The notes under the pieces are model-generated. The model was not told the DNA's origin. It saw only the letters and a program-made list of their open reading frames with translations, and searched no databases. From Phyllobacterium pellucidum (lineage in GTDB: Bacteria > Pseudomonadota > Alphaproteobacteria > Rhizobiales > Rhizobiaceae), in the NCBI RefSeq assembly GCF_013327855.1, contig NZ_JABUMX010000002.1, positions 496,001 through 560,000 on the forward strand: a stretch of DNA of 64,000 bases, given 5' to 3'. The translations under genes were made by a program, and so were the position numbers. Positions 37,220-48,443 of the stretch are shown here, in pieces. The first letter of the stretch is position 1, and every line of letters starts with the position of its first letter.

Positions 37220-37344
37220 TTGCGTTCTCCCCGCGTGAATGCGCAGAAATTAGTGGATGGTCCCGCCCATTCAAGCCAAAGCTTGTGACGGTTACATTCT
37301 GGGCGGGTCCGAGGCCTGAAAGCTTACGCTCTTGCGGCGCAAGC

Positions 37345-38058
37345 TCAAGACCGGTCGAAGTGCCAGTCTGCAAAGGCGCGGAATGTCGGCGGCGTCGCCT
37401 CGCGCATTGCACCGGCGCCGGAAATCGCAACGATATCATCGAGTTCCGGATCGTTTTCCGAGGCAATGTGCGCGCGGATGCGATCGAGAATGGTCGCGGC
37501 GGTCAGATCGAAAAAGTGGCGGCGGAACAGCGCAATGCTGCGGTTCACGGTTACGAGATAAATGGCATTGTCCCTGCTTGCCGCCCGCGAAAGATCAATG
37601 CCGGTTTCCTCTTCGACTTCACGCATCATATTGCCGTCAATATCGATATGGTCGCCGACGACATCGTCCTCGTCGAAGGATCCGGCTGGAAAATAGATGC
37701 GGCCCGCGGCCGACGTCGAAGGCGCCATACGGCCGGCGATCAACCTGTTGTCGCTGGAAACGATGACGCCCACGCCAAAAATGTGCCAGGGCTTTTCGAC
37801 AGACGCATTGCCCTTCCAGTGCATCATCGTTGCAAAGCGCGTGCGGTGATATCGTGCGCGGAAATCGCCACCCGCAACTGACGCCTCCTCCGCCATGAAG
37901 AAAGGACCATTGAACAAGGCCGGGTTGTCGGCGGTCGCGCGCGACCAGTTTGCCGCAATATCCGCGCTGTTCTGCAATTCATAGGCAAGGGGTGCGCCGT
38001 CGATGCGCACGGTCGCGCTCTTCAGCGGAATGACCGCACCTTCCGGAATATCCAGCAT
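37345..38058 (-). CDS. NUDIX hydrolase
   Basis: 237 residues. The NUDIX helix is seen as MREVEEETGI (REUxEExGU), preceded by PAGSFDEDDVVGDHIDIDGN. The stretch between the glycine and the RE motif is longer than in the classical GX5EX7REUXEEXGU box, so the family relation is clear but the loop is unusual. NUDIX enzymes cleave nucleoside diphosphates linked to other moieties; the substrate is unknown. It starts 3 bases after the stop of the phosphodiesterase-like gene upstream, so the two form an operon. Confidence 0.85.
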   Translation of the reverse strand: MLDIPEGAVIPLKSATVRIDGAPLAYELQNSADIAANWSRATADNPALFNGPFFMAEEASVAGGDFRARYHRTRFATMMHWKGNASVEKPWHIFGVGVIVSSDNRLIAGRMAPSTSAAGRIYFPAGSFDEDDVVGDHIDIDGNMMREVEEETGIDLSRAASRDNAIYLVTVNRSIALFRRHFFDLTAATILDRIRAHIASENDPELDDIVAISGAGAMREATPPTFRAFADWHFDRS

Positions 38059-38061
38059 CGT

Positions 38062-39177
38062 TCAAACCATATCGAGAGTAACTGCCACCGGGCAATGATC
38101 ACTGGCCTTGGGCCGGTCCCAGCCAGTGCGTGGAAAGCGATCGACCTCTTGGCCGGGCGGAAAGATTGTCCGGTGCGGCTGGCCGTTGCGGATGATGTCG
38201 GGGAGAACCTTGCCGTTGGAACGGGCAAGCTCCGGCGAGGCCAGGATATAGTCGAGCTGGCAAAGATGCCGTTCCTGCGGGCCGCGCGTATGATAAAGCG
38301 TCCAGCGGTCCATGATCGGCCGCCTCTCCACCAGGTTTTCGCAGAAGCCGCCTTCGAGCAGGACATCGACACAGCTGGCCGGGTCGTTGACCGGAGCAAA
38401 CGTATAGCCGCTCATGGAATCGCCGCCGATCACCACCCGCTCGCGATAATCGTTGAAATCGCCGCAGATCAACCAGTGCTTGTCCGCCGGGCCGCCGCTT
38501 GCCGCAAACTTGTCACTGATGATGCGCCGCACGGCCTTCGCCTCTGCAAGACGCACCGGCATGGTCGAGGTTCGCCCGTCGAGACCATTGCGCGGCGATC
38601 CCATCGACTTGAAATGGCAGACGAAGAGGCTGAGCGGCTTGCCGGCGATGCGCACATCGATCTCCAGGCAGTCGCGCTTGAAAATGCGCTCATTGGCGGT
38701 GATCCCGACGAGGCCGAGCTGCGGATCGTAAAGCCCGAAATCGTCATAGGTCACATGCGCGTGGCTGGTCATGGAAACGAATTCTATCGGTTCGCCATAG
38801 CGGGTCTGGTCGCGCAGGAGCACGGCGACATCGATGCCGCGGCTGTCATTGCCTTCGACCATGTATTTGTGGCGGTAGCCCTCGCCCACCATCTTGAACA
38901 GGTAGCCGAACTCGAAAGCATTCAGTGCGCCGATATTGTCGACCTCCTGCAGGCACAATATGTCGGCATGGGTTTCGGCAATCGCCAGCGCCGTCAATTG
39001 GCGCGTATCGTCCGCATGGGCAATGGCGCGGGCCTGTTCGAGCTGCCTGAACTGCGCCTCGTCCTGAATCTGAAAGAGCTGGAGCGAACGATCCATGTTG
39101 AGATTGTTGCGGAAGCCGGAAAAATCGAACCGGCTCATCAGGTTCTCGACATTGAAGGTAGCGATGCGGACGGGCAT
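38062..39177 (-). CDS. Endonuclease/exonuclease/phosphatase family protein
   Basis: 371 residues from the ATG at 39177 (MPVRIATFNVENLMSRF). The EEP fold is shown by TFNVEN, the metal-binding glutamate in CLQEVDN, the catalytic ICGDFNDY and the C-terminal SDHCPVAV. Members include DNA nucleases, sphingomyelinases and phosphatases. No signal peptide, so it acts in the cytoplasm. It is the first gene of a unit with the NUDIX gene, suggesting shared nucleotide or phosphodiester clean-up; the partner substrate is unknown. Confidence 0.9.
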   Translation of the reverse strand: MPVRIATFNVENLMSRFDFSGFRNNLNMDRSLQLFQIQDEAQFRQLEQARAIAHADDTRQLTALAIAETHADILCLQEVDNIGALNAFEFGYLFKMVGEGYRHKYMVEGNDSRGIDVAVLLRDQTRYGEPIEFVSMTSHAHVTYDDFGLYDPQLGLVGITANERIFKRDCLEIDVRIAGKPLSLFVCHFKSMGSPRNGLDGRTSTMPVRLAEAKAVRRIISDKFAASGGPADKHWLICGDFNDYRERVVIGGDSMSGYTFAPVNDPASCVDVLLEGGFCENLVERRPIMDRWTLYHTRGPQERHLCQLDYILASPELARSNGKVLPDIIRNGQPHRTIFPPGQEVDRFPRTGWDRPKASDHCPVAVTLDMV

Positions 39178-39225
39178 GCGGAGGGGTCCAGGTTGAAACC
39201 ATTCGGTACAAAGCAACGTTGCTTT

Positions 39226-39238
39226 TTAGGAAACCTAA
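39226..39238. promoter_or_regulatory. Short palindrome in a divergent promoter region
   Basis: TTAGG-AAA-CCTAA is a perfect 13-base inverted repeat, 49 bases upstream of the EEP gene start and 79 bases before the BA14K-like gene. It could be an operator, but nothing else supports this. Confidence 0.25.
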
Positions 39239-39316
39239 TCGGGTTCGGCGATGACCACCAGTGGCTATCGTGGCGCTTCGCTCCTATATTGTTATGCGAA
39301 TGGAAAGACCGGACAA

Positions 39317-39652
39317 ATGAAAAACCTCGCAATTGCCCTTGCCATCTGCCTCGCCGCGCCGATCTCGATGAGCGTCGCATCAGCACAGGAAGTGCAGACC
39401 TATCGCCCGGCGCCGCGTGGCCTCGACGTCATCCCGCGCCAGCCGATCATCCTCAAGAATGGTTCGCCTGCGAATATTGCCTCGCCTGATTGTACCGGTT
39501 CGTCGCGCTGCTACGATTTTCGCGTTCGCCGTCCGGTCGGGCCGTCCGGACCGAGCCAGGTCGAACGGTGCCGCGCGCGCTACCAGTCGTACCGCCCTTC
39601 CGACAACACGTTCCAGCCATATAACGCACCGCGGCGGCAATGCGATTTGTAG
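39317..39652 (+). CDS. BA14K-like secreted protein
   Basis: 111 residues from the ATG at 39317 ([20 protein letters not shown]), a signal peptide with cleavage near ASA-QE; the upstream 22 codons of the frame are ignored. The mature protein has four cysteines, and the C-terminal segment [22 protein letters not shown] ending in RRQCDL resembles the BA14K domain of Brucella and rhizobia, which has lectin-like and immunoreactive properties in Brucella. Periplasmic or surface location is expected. It is divergent from the EEP gene. Confidence 0.8.
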   Translation: MKNLAIALAICLAAPISMSVASAQEVQTYRPAPRGLDVIPRQPIILKNGSPANIASPDCTGSSRCYDFRVRRPVGPSGPSQVERCRARYQSYRPSDNTFQPYNAPRRQCDL

Positions 39653-39836
39653 TTGCAGAGGGTGATACCCCTCTTATTATACTTTAGCTATACGACTATA
39701 CTCTTGTGATTATTCTGTCACATGTGCTTTCATTCGCACATTTCTCCCTTGACGGAAGCAATGGTTGAATTTCTACTGGAGCTATCGTTGCATGCTTAAT
39801 TTCTGATTATTCAATAATAAGAATGGGAACTATTTA

Positions 39837-42800
39837 ATGTCTTTTCATGCGCTCGGTGCGGCCTTTTCCGCACGTCGGAACATCATCTTTCGCAAATGTT
39901 TGACTAGCACCGCTCTCATCGCAGTGGTGCTCACCGCCACATGCTCCGGCAGCTTTGCCCAGCAGACGGGGAAGTATTTCAACGCCGACGGGACCAAGAC
40001 CGACGATTTCGACGCTGCCGTCCAGAGTTGGGCTGACGATCGCGAATTTAACGCCAGATGGACTGCCGATCCGGGGGGCACACCTGAAGACAAGAAGCTC
40101 CATCCGGAGGTTGGGGTGAAAAAAAGCGATTTGCCTCAAGCCACGCATCTAGCGGCGTTGAAGGCCCAGTATGCCTATGCGCGGGGGATCACGGGCAAAG
40201 GCATAAAGATCGGCATGGTGGATTCCGGCTTTCTGGCCATCCATCCCGATCTCAGCGCCGTCATCCCCGTCCTGACGGAGGGGGTTTATGCTGCGAACGG
40301 CTCGCTCTCAACAGGCCCATTCCAGGCAGGGACTCCGTTCTCAGTACCGGGCGTCTACGACAAGAATATCAACGACAATCACGGAACTCATGTCGGCGGC
40401 GAGATCGCTGCACAGCGCAACGGCAAGGGCATGATGGGCATCGCGTTCGATAGCACGCTATATGTCAGCAACAGTGGCGGCAACGACGGCAGTTCCTATT
40501 ACGGTCCGAACGCCGACTACAATTACTTCAAAGCCGCCTACGGCAATCTCGGCGCACAGGGCGTGAGAATCATCAACAGTAGCTGGGGCAATCCACCTGC
40601 GATTGATAATTACGACAGCAAGGAAGGGCTATTTGCCTCTTACGGGAGACTGTCCGCCCAGAAATCCTGGCTTGACGGCGCCGCCGAAGTCGCCCAGCAA
40701 TACGGTTTGATTCAAGTCTGGGCTTCAGGCAATGCCGGCGCCGCCAACCCGTCGATCCGCGCCGCCCTGCCCTATTTCCGTCCTGAACTCGAGCCCTATT
40801 GGCTCGCCGTGAGCGGCACTTCCTTCAAGAATGGAGAACAGGGGCAAAGCGGCAACAAGTGCGGCCTCGCGAAATACTTTTGCATCAGCACCCCGATATC
40901 GGCCTACAGCACGACTTTCTCCCCCTACGCTGGTGTCCCGGTCTTCGGGGGCTCCTCCGGCACCTCGATGTCGGCGCCAACTGCCGCCGCCTCGCTCGCG
41001 CTGGTGATGCAGCGATATTCCTACATGACCAACGCACAGGCGCGCGACGTGCTGTTGACCACGGCGCAGCATCTCGGCGACGGCCCGGTCGACCAGCCCA
41101 ACGAGGTCTATGGCTGGGGCACGCCCGATCTCGACAAGGCGATGAAAGGCCCCGGTCAGTTTCTTGGCCGCTTCAACGCCAACCTGCCGGGCGGTACCGG
41201 CGACGTGTGGAACAACGATATCTCCGACGCGGCACTGAAGCAGCGCGAGCTCGAGGAAAAGGCCGAACTCGCAACCGCGCTTCGTGCCTGGCCGGAGCGC
41301 AAGAAGGCACTCGGCTATCCTGATGGCCTCCCCGCCGACATCGAGAGCAAGACGGCGACGGCTTTTTTGCCAGAAGTCACAACGGCCAAGGACTTACTCA
41401 AGGCCGCAATCAGCGCCAATGTCAAAGACAACTACACCGCCGCCAAATTGGCAGCCGCCTTGGCCTCTCTCAAAGAGCATCCAGTAGGGGCTCAGCTCCT
41501 CTCCATCTACGACAAGGCGAATCCGAATTGGGCGTCAAATCACTACCCTTGGTACCAAACCTTCAGCGCACCGACGGACTTCGAGCAATTCATCGCTGCC
41601 TATCCCAGTGACGCCAGTTTGGCCGCCGCAGCAGCCTCCGAGAAATTCTCGATGCTTCGCTCCGAATTCGCCGTCAACGAAGCCCGCATCTCCGCGATTT
41701 CCGGAAAGGTCTATGACGGCGGCCTGACCAAATCCGGTGCAGGCAGCCTGTGGCTGACCGGGAAAAACACCTACTCCGGCGCGACGATTGTCGATGGCGG
41801 CCTGCTTGGCATCAGCAAGGAAGGCTCGATTACATCGGCCTCGATCGTCAATAATACCGGCATGCTAAGCGTCGATGGCACGGCGGCCGGCGTCACGATC
41901 AATGCCGGCGGCACGCTCGGCGGCGCTGGCACGATCGCCAGCCTCGCCGCCCACAGCGGCGGCACCGTCTCCCCGGGCAACTCGATCGGTACGCTCAGCG
42001 TCGCCGGCGATGCGACCTTCGACAAGGGCAGCAATTTCGATGTCGAGATCAGCGCCGATGGCGCCAATGCCGATCTTCTTGCCGTCAGCGGCAAGACGAC
42101 GCTCCTTGGCGGCGTCGTTTCGGTGCGGCTCGAAGGCAGCCCCGCGCTGCTCAACGAAGCGGAAATGACTGATCTTCTCGGCAAATCGCATGTGATCCTG
42201 ACCTCCGGTGGCGGTATCACCGGCGATTTCGAGGCGGCCAAACCCGAATACAAATATCTTTCCGCCGTCACCGGTTCCGATAGCGCCTATGACCGTACTG
42301 TCCGGTTTGTCGAGAAGCCGAAGCCCGAAATCACCCCGGATGTGCTGGTGCCGACAGTGCAGCCCACGGTTTCCGAGGCGATAACGCTCAATCATCATAT
42401 CGATGTCGGCTTCGACGCGGTCACCACAAACCAGAAGGCGGTAGCGGGTGCGATCAACGCCATGGACAAAGGGGACCCACTTTATAACCTTGTCCTGTTC
42501 ACGGCGGCGAACGAAATCCCCGATTACGACGCCCTGTCCGGCGAAGTGCATGCAACACTTTCCGGCGTTCTTGCCAAGGATGCCGACTTTATCAGCAATG
42601 CCGCGACAAGCCGCGTGCGCACCGCCTTCGGTGGTGTCAGCACCAAGGATCAGGCCGTGGCCGCACCCCTGGCCTATGGGCCGGGCGAAAAGCGCGGGAG
42701 CAGCGAGGCGATTGCTGCGGCAATGCCAGGTCCTGCAACGACGGCGCTATGGGCCGAAGCCTATGGCAGTTGGGCCGATGCTGACGGCAATGGCAATGCC

Positions 42801-43556
42801 GATGGCTATAGCCGCAACATTGGCGGCTTCGTGACCGGGCTTGACGGCATCGTCGCCGACAGCTGGCGGCTTGGCGTTCTTGCCGGCTATGGCAATACCT
42901 CGCTCAATGCGGCCTCCGGCTCGGCGGATGTCGACAGCTACCAGATCGGGCTCTACGGCGGAACGCAATGGGACCGGCTCGGTCTGCGATTGGGTACAGC
43001 CTTTGCCCAGAACGAGATTGAGACCAGTCGTGACGCCCGTTTCATGGGACTTTCGAACGAGCACGACGCCGATTATGACGCGCAAACCTTCGTCGCCTTT
43101 GGCGAACTCGGTTATCGTCTTGATACTGCCCATGCATCGTTCGAGCCTTTTGCCGGGGCAAGCTACGTGCATGTGACTGGCGGCGATTTTGCCGAGGATG
43201 GCGACATCAGCGGCCTTTCCGGCGGGGCCGACGCCACCGACATCGGCACGACGACGCTGGGTATCCGCGCCGCCCGTGCTTTTGAATTGACCGGAACCAC
43301 GGTTCTGACCGCCCGCGGCATGCTCGGCTGGAACCATGTTGTCGGCAACCTGACCCCGGAGGCAAGCCTTGCCTTTGCATCCGGGCAGGCGTTCAGCGTC
43401 GAGGGCCTGCCGATCGCCAAGGACACCGGCATCGTCGAAGCCGGCTTTGATGTCGGCATCGGAGAGAACACCACGCTTGGCTTGAGCTATGTCGGGCAGT
43501 TCTCGAAGGCGGCGAGCGACAATGCCGTCAAGGCCGATTTGACCGTCAGGTTCTGA
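39837..43556 (+). CDS. Autotransporter serine protease, subtilisin (S8) type
   Basis: 1239 residues. An extended signal peptide (residues 1-42, ending SFAQQ) is followed by a subtilase domain with catalytic triad D129 (IGMVDSGF), H182 (DNHGTHVGG) and S377 (GTSMSAP), and the oxyanion asparagine N299 in ASGNAG. A passenger stalk carries an autotransporter-associated repeat (LTKSGAGSLWLTGKNTYSGATIVDGGLL) and a beta-helix-like stretch. The last about 275 residues form the outer-membrane beta barrel, ending in the required phenylalanine (LTVRF). It delivers a protease to the cell surface (type Va secretion). The 180 bases before it are AT-rich, and the start has no clear ribosome binding site. Confidence 0.95.
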   Translation: MSFHALGAAFSARRNIIFRKCLTSTALIAVVLTATCSGSFAQQTGKYFNADGTKTDDFDAAVQSWADDREFNARWTADPGGTPEDKKLHPEVGVKKSDLPQATHLAALKAQYAYARGITGKGIKIGMVDSGFLAIHPDLSAVIPVLTEGVYAANGSLSTGPFQAGTPFSVPGVYDKNINDNHGTHVGGEIAAQRNGKGMMGIAFDSTLYVSNSGGNDGSSYYGPNADYNYFKAAYGNLGAQGVRIINSSWGNPPAIDNYDSKEGLFASYGRLSAQKSWLDGAAEVAQQYGLIQVWASGNAGAANPSIRAALPYFRPELEPYWLAVSGTSFKNGEQGQSGNKCGLAKYFCISTPISAYSTTFSPYAGVPVFGGSSGTSMSAPTAAASLALVMQRYSYMTNAQARDVLLTTAQHLGDGPVDQPNEVYGWGTPDLDKAMKGPGQFLGRFNANLPGGTGDVWNNDISDAALKQRELEEKAELATALRAWPERKKALGYPDGLPADIESKTATAFLPEVTTAKDLLKAAISANVKDNYTAAKLAAALASLKEHPVGAQLLSIYDKANPNWASNHYPWYQTFSAPTDFEQFIAAYPSDASLAAAAASEKFSMLRSEFAVNEARISAISGKVYDGGLTKSGAGSLWLTGKNTYSGATIVDGGLLGISKEGSITSASIVNNTGMLSVDGTAAGVTINAGGTLGGAGTIASLAAHSGGTVSPGNSIGTLSVAGDATFDKGSNFDVEISADGANADLLAVSGKTTLLGGVVSVRLEGSPALLNEAEMTDLLGKSHVILTSGGGITGDFEAAKPEYKYLSAVTGSDSAYDRTVRFVEKPKPEITPDVLVPTVQPTVSEAITLNHHIDVGFDAVTTNQKAVAGAINAMDKGDPLYNLVLFTAANEIPDYDALSGEVHATLSGVLAKDADFISNAATSRVRTAFGGVSTKDQAVAAPLAYGPGEKRGSSEAIAAAMPGPATTALWAEAYGSWADADGNGNADGYSRNIGGFVTGLDGIVADSWRLGVLAGYGNTSLNAASGSADVDSYQIGLYGGTQWDRLGLRLGTAFAQNEIETSRDARFMGLSNEHDADYDAQTFVAFGELGYRLDTAHASFEPFAGASYVHVTGGDFAEDGDISGLSGGADATDIGTTTLGIRAARAFELTGTTVLTARGMLGWNHVVGNLTPEASLAFASGQAFSVEGLPIAKDTGIVEAGFDVGIGENTTLGLSYVGQFSKAASDNAVKADLTVRF

Positions 43557-43579
43557 TCCACACATGTAGCAAGACAAGA

Positions 43580-43607
43580 AAGGCCGGCGGATCGCTCCGC
43601 CGGCCTT
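43580..43607. terminator. Bidirectional terminator between autotransporter gene and ilvC
   Basis: A perfect 12-bp stem (AAGGCCGGCGGA / TCCGCCGGCCTT) with a TCGC loop lies between two convergent genes. On the minus strand it is followed by TCTTGTCTT, on the plus strand by CCTGCTTC. Confidence 0.75.
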
Positions 43608-43628
43608 CCTGCTTCAGACGATAATGTC

Positions 43629-45328
<1,700 letters not shown>

Positions 45329-45347
45329 GCGTTAACTCCCTGCCGTA

Positions 45348-45365
45348 CCGTACCGTACGTTACGG
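45348..45365. promoter_or_regulatory. Candidate TetR operator
   Basis: CCGTACCGTACGTTACGG is an 18-base palindrome with one mismatched pair around the centre, located 19 bases upstream of the GTG start of the TetR gene. A further CCGTA half-site precedes it (45343). Such sites usually mediate autorepression in this family. Confidence 0.55.
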
Positions 45366-45449
45366 CGGGTTTCTAATACGATGCAGGGTATTTGGCAAGC
45401 GCGATGGCGCAATTATTTTTCGATAAAGAATGTATCGGCGAGGCGTTGG

Positions 45450-45470
45450 CGGCCGGGGTGACCCCGGCCG
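45450..45470 (-). terminator. GC-rich hairpin downstream of kup
   Basis: A perfect 9-bp stem (CGGCCGGGG / CCCCGGCCG) with a TGA loop, extended by an outer GAGGCG/CGCCTC pairing, lies about 37 bases after the kup stop. There is no T-run, so it may be a poor terminator or a 3' mRNA stabiliser. Confidence 0.45.
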
Positions 45471-45506
45471 GACTCCGCCTCGATCATGTCCTAGACTAAA
45501 CAGGTT

Positions 45507-47435
45507 CTAAATATTCACCTGCGTACCGATCTCGACGACGCGCCCGGTCGGGATCTGGAAATACTCCGTCGCGTCGCTTGCGGTGCGAGCAAGGGCAATA
45601 AAAAGCCGATCCTGCCAGCGCGGCATTTCGGACCGCGCCGAAGCTTTCAGCGAGCGCCGCGACAGGAAGAAGGACGTCGTCATGATGTCGAACTTCCAGC
45701 CCTGCTTGCGGCAGATGGCGAGGGTGCGGGGAATATTGGGACGCTCCATGTAGCCGAAGGTCAGCGTCACCCGCATGAACAGGTCGTTGATCGGCTCGAT
45801 CCGCACGCGCTCGCTCTTCTTTACCAGCGGCGTCGGCGCGGTGATGACGGTGAGGATGACATTGTTCTGATGCAAGACCTTGTAGTGCTTGAGGCTGTGC
45901 ATCAGTGCCGTCGGCGTGCTCTTTGGATCGCCGGTGAGGAAGACGGCCGTACCGGGAACCAGCGTCGGCGGGTTTTCGGCCATCTTGCGCGAGATCAGAT
46001 CAAGCGGCACTTCGCCCTTGCGGGTCTTTTCGAAAAGTTGGCGGCTGCCGCGCACCCAGGTGAACATGACGAGGATGATCAGGAAGGCGACGACGAGCGA
46101 AGCCCAGCCACCATCGACGACCTTGATCAGATTGGCGCTGACGAAGGTCAGATCGATGATAAGGAAGGAAAGCGTCAGGCAGATTGCGACCCAAAGACGC
46201 CACTTCCAGATGCGGAGCATGACGATGAAAAGCAGGGTCGTCGTGACCAGCATGTTGCCGGTGACGGCAATGCCATAGGCCGATGCAAGATTGGACGAGC
46301 GCTCGAAGCCCAGAACCAGCAAGATGACGACGAGGCCGAGGAGTACATTGACCCGTGGCAAATAGACCTGGCCAGACTGTTTCTCCGAGGTGTGCTCGAT
46401 ATTCAGACGCGGCAGGAGATTGAGTTGCACGGCCTGGCGCGACAGAGAATAGGCACCCGAGATGACCGCCTGGCTGGCGATGACCGTCGCCATCGTGGCG
46501 AGAATGACCATGGGCAGAAGCGCCCAGTTCGGAAACATTTCGAAGAACGGATTCTTGGCCGCATCGCCATGCGCGAGAATGAAGGCGCCCTGACCGAAAT
46601 AGTTCAAGAGCAAGCACGGAAAAACGACCCACATCCACGCCGTGGCTATGGGTTTGCGACCGAAATGCCCGAGGTCGGCGTAAAGCGCCTCCGCACCGGT
46701 GACGGCCAGAAATACCGTACCGATGGTTGGGAAGGCGGTAGCCGGATTGTCGATGATGTATTCGAAGGCATAGACCGGATTGGCTGCGGCAAAGACGCTC
46801 AGATCATCGGCGAGATGCCAAAGACCGAAGAAGCCGAGGGCAAGGAACCAGAGCAAGGTAATCGGACCGAAAACGGTCGCGACACGCGCCGTACCGAAGC
46901 GCTGGATGGAAAACAGCGTCAGCAGAATGACCAGCGTGATCGGGACGATGAACGGCTCCAACGTGGGCGTGACGATCTCAAGGCCTTCCACCGCCGAAAG
47001 CACGGAAATCGCCGGCGTGATCACCGCATCGCCGTAAAACAGCGACGCGCCGATAATCCCGAGGGCCAGAATAAGTTGCGGGCGAGTCTTGAAGCTCGCC
47101 CGTGCCAAGGCCATCAAGGAAAGAATGCCGCCTTCGCCGTCATTGTCGGCGCGCAGCACGAAAAGCACATATTTTATGGTGACAATGACCGTGAGGGCCC
47201 AGAAGATCATCGAGACGACGCCGAGCACGTCAGTCCGGCTCAGGCTTCCATCAAGGGAAGCAGCATGAAGCGCCTCGCGGAAAGCATAGATCGGGCTCGT
47301 GCCGATATCACCATAGACGACGCCGAGTGCCCCAAGCACAAGTACCGGAAACGTCTCTTTGTGGTGATGCATATCCGGGTCATGGGTGACGGGATCTTTG
47401 TAGTAGTTCTCGTCAGCCAATTGCTGGTCACTCAT
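45507..47435 (-). CDS. kup: KUP/HAK family potassium uptake protein
   Basis: 642 residues with about twelve membrane segments and the N-terminal family motif LGALGVVYGDIGTSPIYAFREAL, followed by IIGASLFYGDAVITPAISVLSAVEG. Low-affinity potassium/proton symporter of the inner membrane; the C-terminal 150 residues are a cytoplasmic beta-rich domain. Together with the CPA2 antiporter at 22876 it gives both potassium uptake and release functions in the window. Monocistronic. Confidence 0.95.
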   Translation of the reverse strand: MSDQQLADENYYKDPVTHDPDMHHHKETFPVLVLGALGVVYGDIGTSPIYAFREALHAASLDGSLSRTDVLGVVSMIFWALTVIVTIKYVLFVLRADNDGEGGILSLMALARASFKTRPQLILALGIIGASLFYGDAVITPAISVLSAVEGLEIVTPTLEPFIVPITLVILLTLFSIQRFGTARVATVFGPITLLWFLALGFFGLWHLADDLSVFAAANPVYAFEYIIDNPATAFPTIGTVFLAVTGAEALYADLGHFGRKPIATAWMWVVFPCLLLNYFGQGAFILAHGDAAKNPFFEMFPNWALLPMVILATMATVIASQAVISGAYSLSRQAVQLNLLPRLNIEHTSEKQSGQVYLPRVNVLLGLVVILLVLGFERSSNLASAYGIAVTGNMLVTTTLLFIVMLRIWKWRLWVAICLTLSFLIIDLTFVSANLIKVVDGGWASLVVAFLIILVMFTWVRGSRQLFEKTRKGEVPLDLISRKMAENPPTLVPGTAVFLTGDPKSTPTALMHSLKHYKVLHQNNVILTVITAPTPLVKKSERVRIEPINDLFMRVTLTFGYMERPNIPRTLAICRKQGWKFDIMTTSFFLSRRSLKASARSEMPRWQDRLFIALARTASDATEYFQIPTGRVVEIGTQVNI

Positions 47436-47577
47436 GCAATTTTTTCCTCGCTCTGACAGCGTGGGCGGACGAGTTAGCCGTGTTGCATCGCAATATCAAT
47501 CGCCATTTCTTCATAGCTCTAGACTCACGGTATGCAAAAACGCATGGCAAATCAAATCGCGCACCCTTATCAAGGGG

Positions 47578-48318
47578 CTAAGCTCGTAGCGCATCGAGGA
47601 ATCTTTCCACAGAGCGCGACATTCCGTGGGTCAAAGCGTCGGCGGTCAGGCCATGACCTATTGAAACTTCAACCAGATTTGGCACTTTCTTGACCAGAGG
47701 CGGCAGGTTGGCGACGGTCAGGTCGTGTCCCGCATTGACCGCTATTCCCGCCTTCGCAGCTGCCGCGGCGGTGACTTCCAGCTTCGAAAGCTCTTCGGCC
47801 GCACGGCGCGGATCGTCGAAGGCGCCGCCATAGGGACCAGTGTAGAGTTCGACGCGGTCAGCCCCCAGTGCCTGCGCGCCGGCCGGCGCTTCCGGATCGG
47901 GATCGATGAACAGGGAAACGCGCGCGCCGCGCTCTTTCAGCCCGGCGATGATCGGGCGCAGATAATCTGCCTTCGCGACGACATCCCAACCGTGATCTGA
48001 GGTCGATTGCGATGGATCGTCGGGAACGAGGGTCACTTGTTCCGGCTCGTTCCTGGCGACGAGTTCGAGAAACTCCGCCGTCGGATAGCCTTCTATGTTG
48101 AATTCCGCATCGGGAAACTCATCGTCGATGAGCGCACGAATCTCGGGCAGATCCGAGAAACGTATATGGCGCTCGTCCGGTCGGGGGTGAACCGTCAGGC
48201 CGGACGCTCCGGCCGCCAGCGCTATGCGCCCGAGGCCGGTCACGCTCGGCCACGGCAGGTCGCGGCGGTTGCGCAGCATCGCAATAGCGTTGAGGTTGAC
48301 GGAAAGTGTTGCAGTCAT
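47578..48318 (-). CDS. pdxJ: Pyridoxine 5'-phosphate synthase
   Basis: 246 residues, normal for PdxJ. N-terminal [21 protein letters not shown], the catalytic [15 protein letters not shown] histidine loop and the C-terminal [15 protein letters not shown] motif are the family signature. It condenses aminoacetone phosphate derived from phosphohydroxythreonine with deoxyxylulose phosphate, the last ring-forming step of vitamin B6 synthesis, in the cytoplasm. Deoxyxylulose phosphate is also used by ThiG in this window. Confidence 0.96.
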   Translation of the reverse strand: MTATLSVNLNAIAMLRNRRDLPWPSVTGLGRIALAAGASGLTVHPRPDERHIRFSDLPEIRALIDDEFPDAEFNIEGYPTAEFLELVARNEPEQVTLVPDDPSQSTSDHGWDVVAKADYLRPIIAGLKERGARVSLFIDPDPEAPAGAQALGADRVELYTGPYGGAFDDPRRAAEELSKLEVTAAAAAKAGIAVNAGHDLTVANLPPLVKKVPNLVEVSIGHGLTADALTHGMSRSVERFLDALRA

Positions 48319-48443
48319 CGTCGAATTTCCACGCAGGAACGTCTCACACAGTTCTATCTGAGAAATACGACATAAGACATTGGTAATTCGTTCAAGGCCC
48401 GATCGAAATTTGAACGATCCATGTCACGGACGCATGGTCGGCC

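Noticed and set aside
45870..47456. Long open frame of 528 codons opposite kup
   Set aside because: Antisense shadow; extremely charged low-complexity translation, while the other strand encodes a complete Kup protein.
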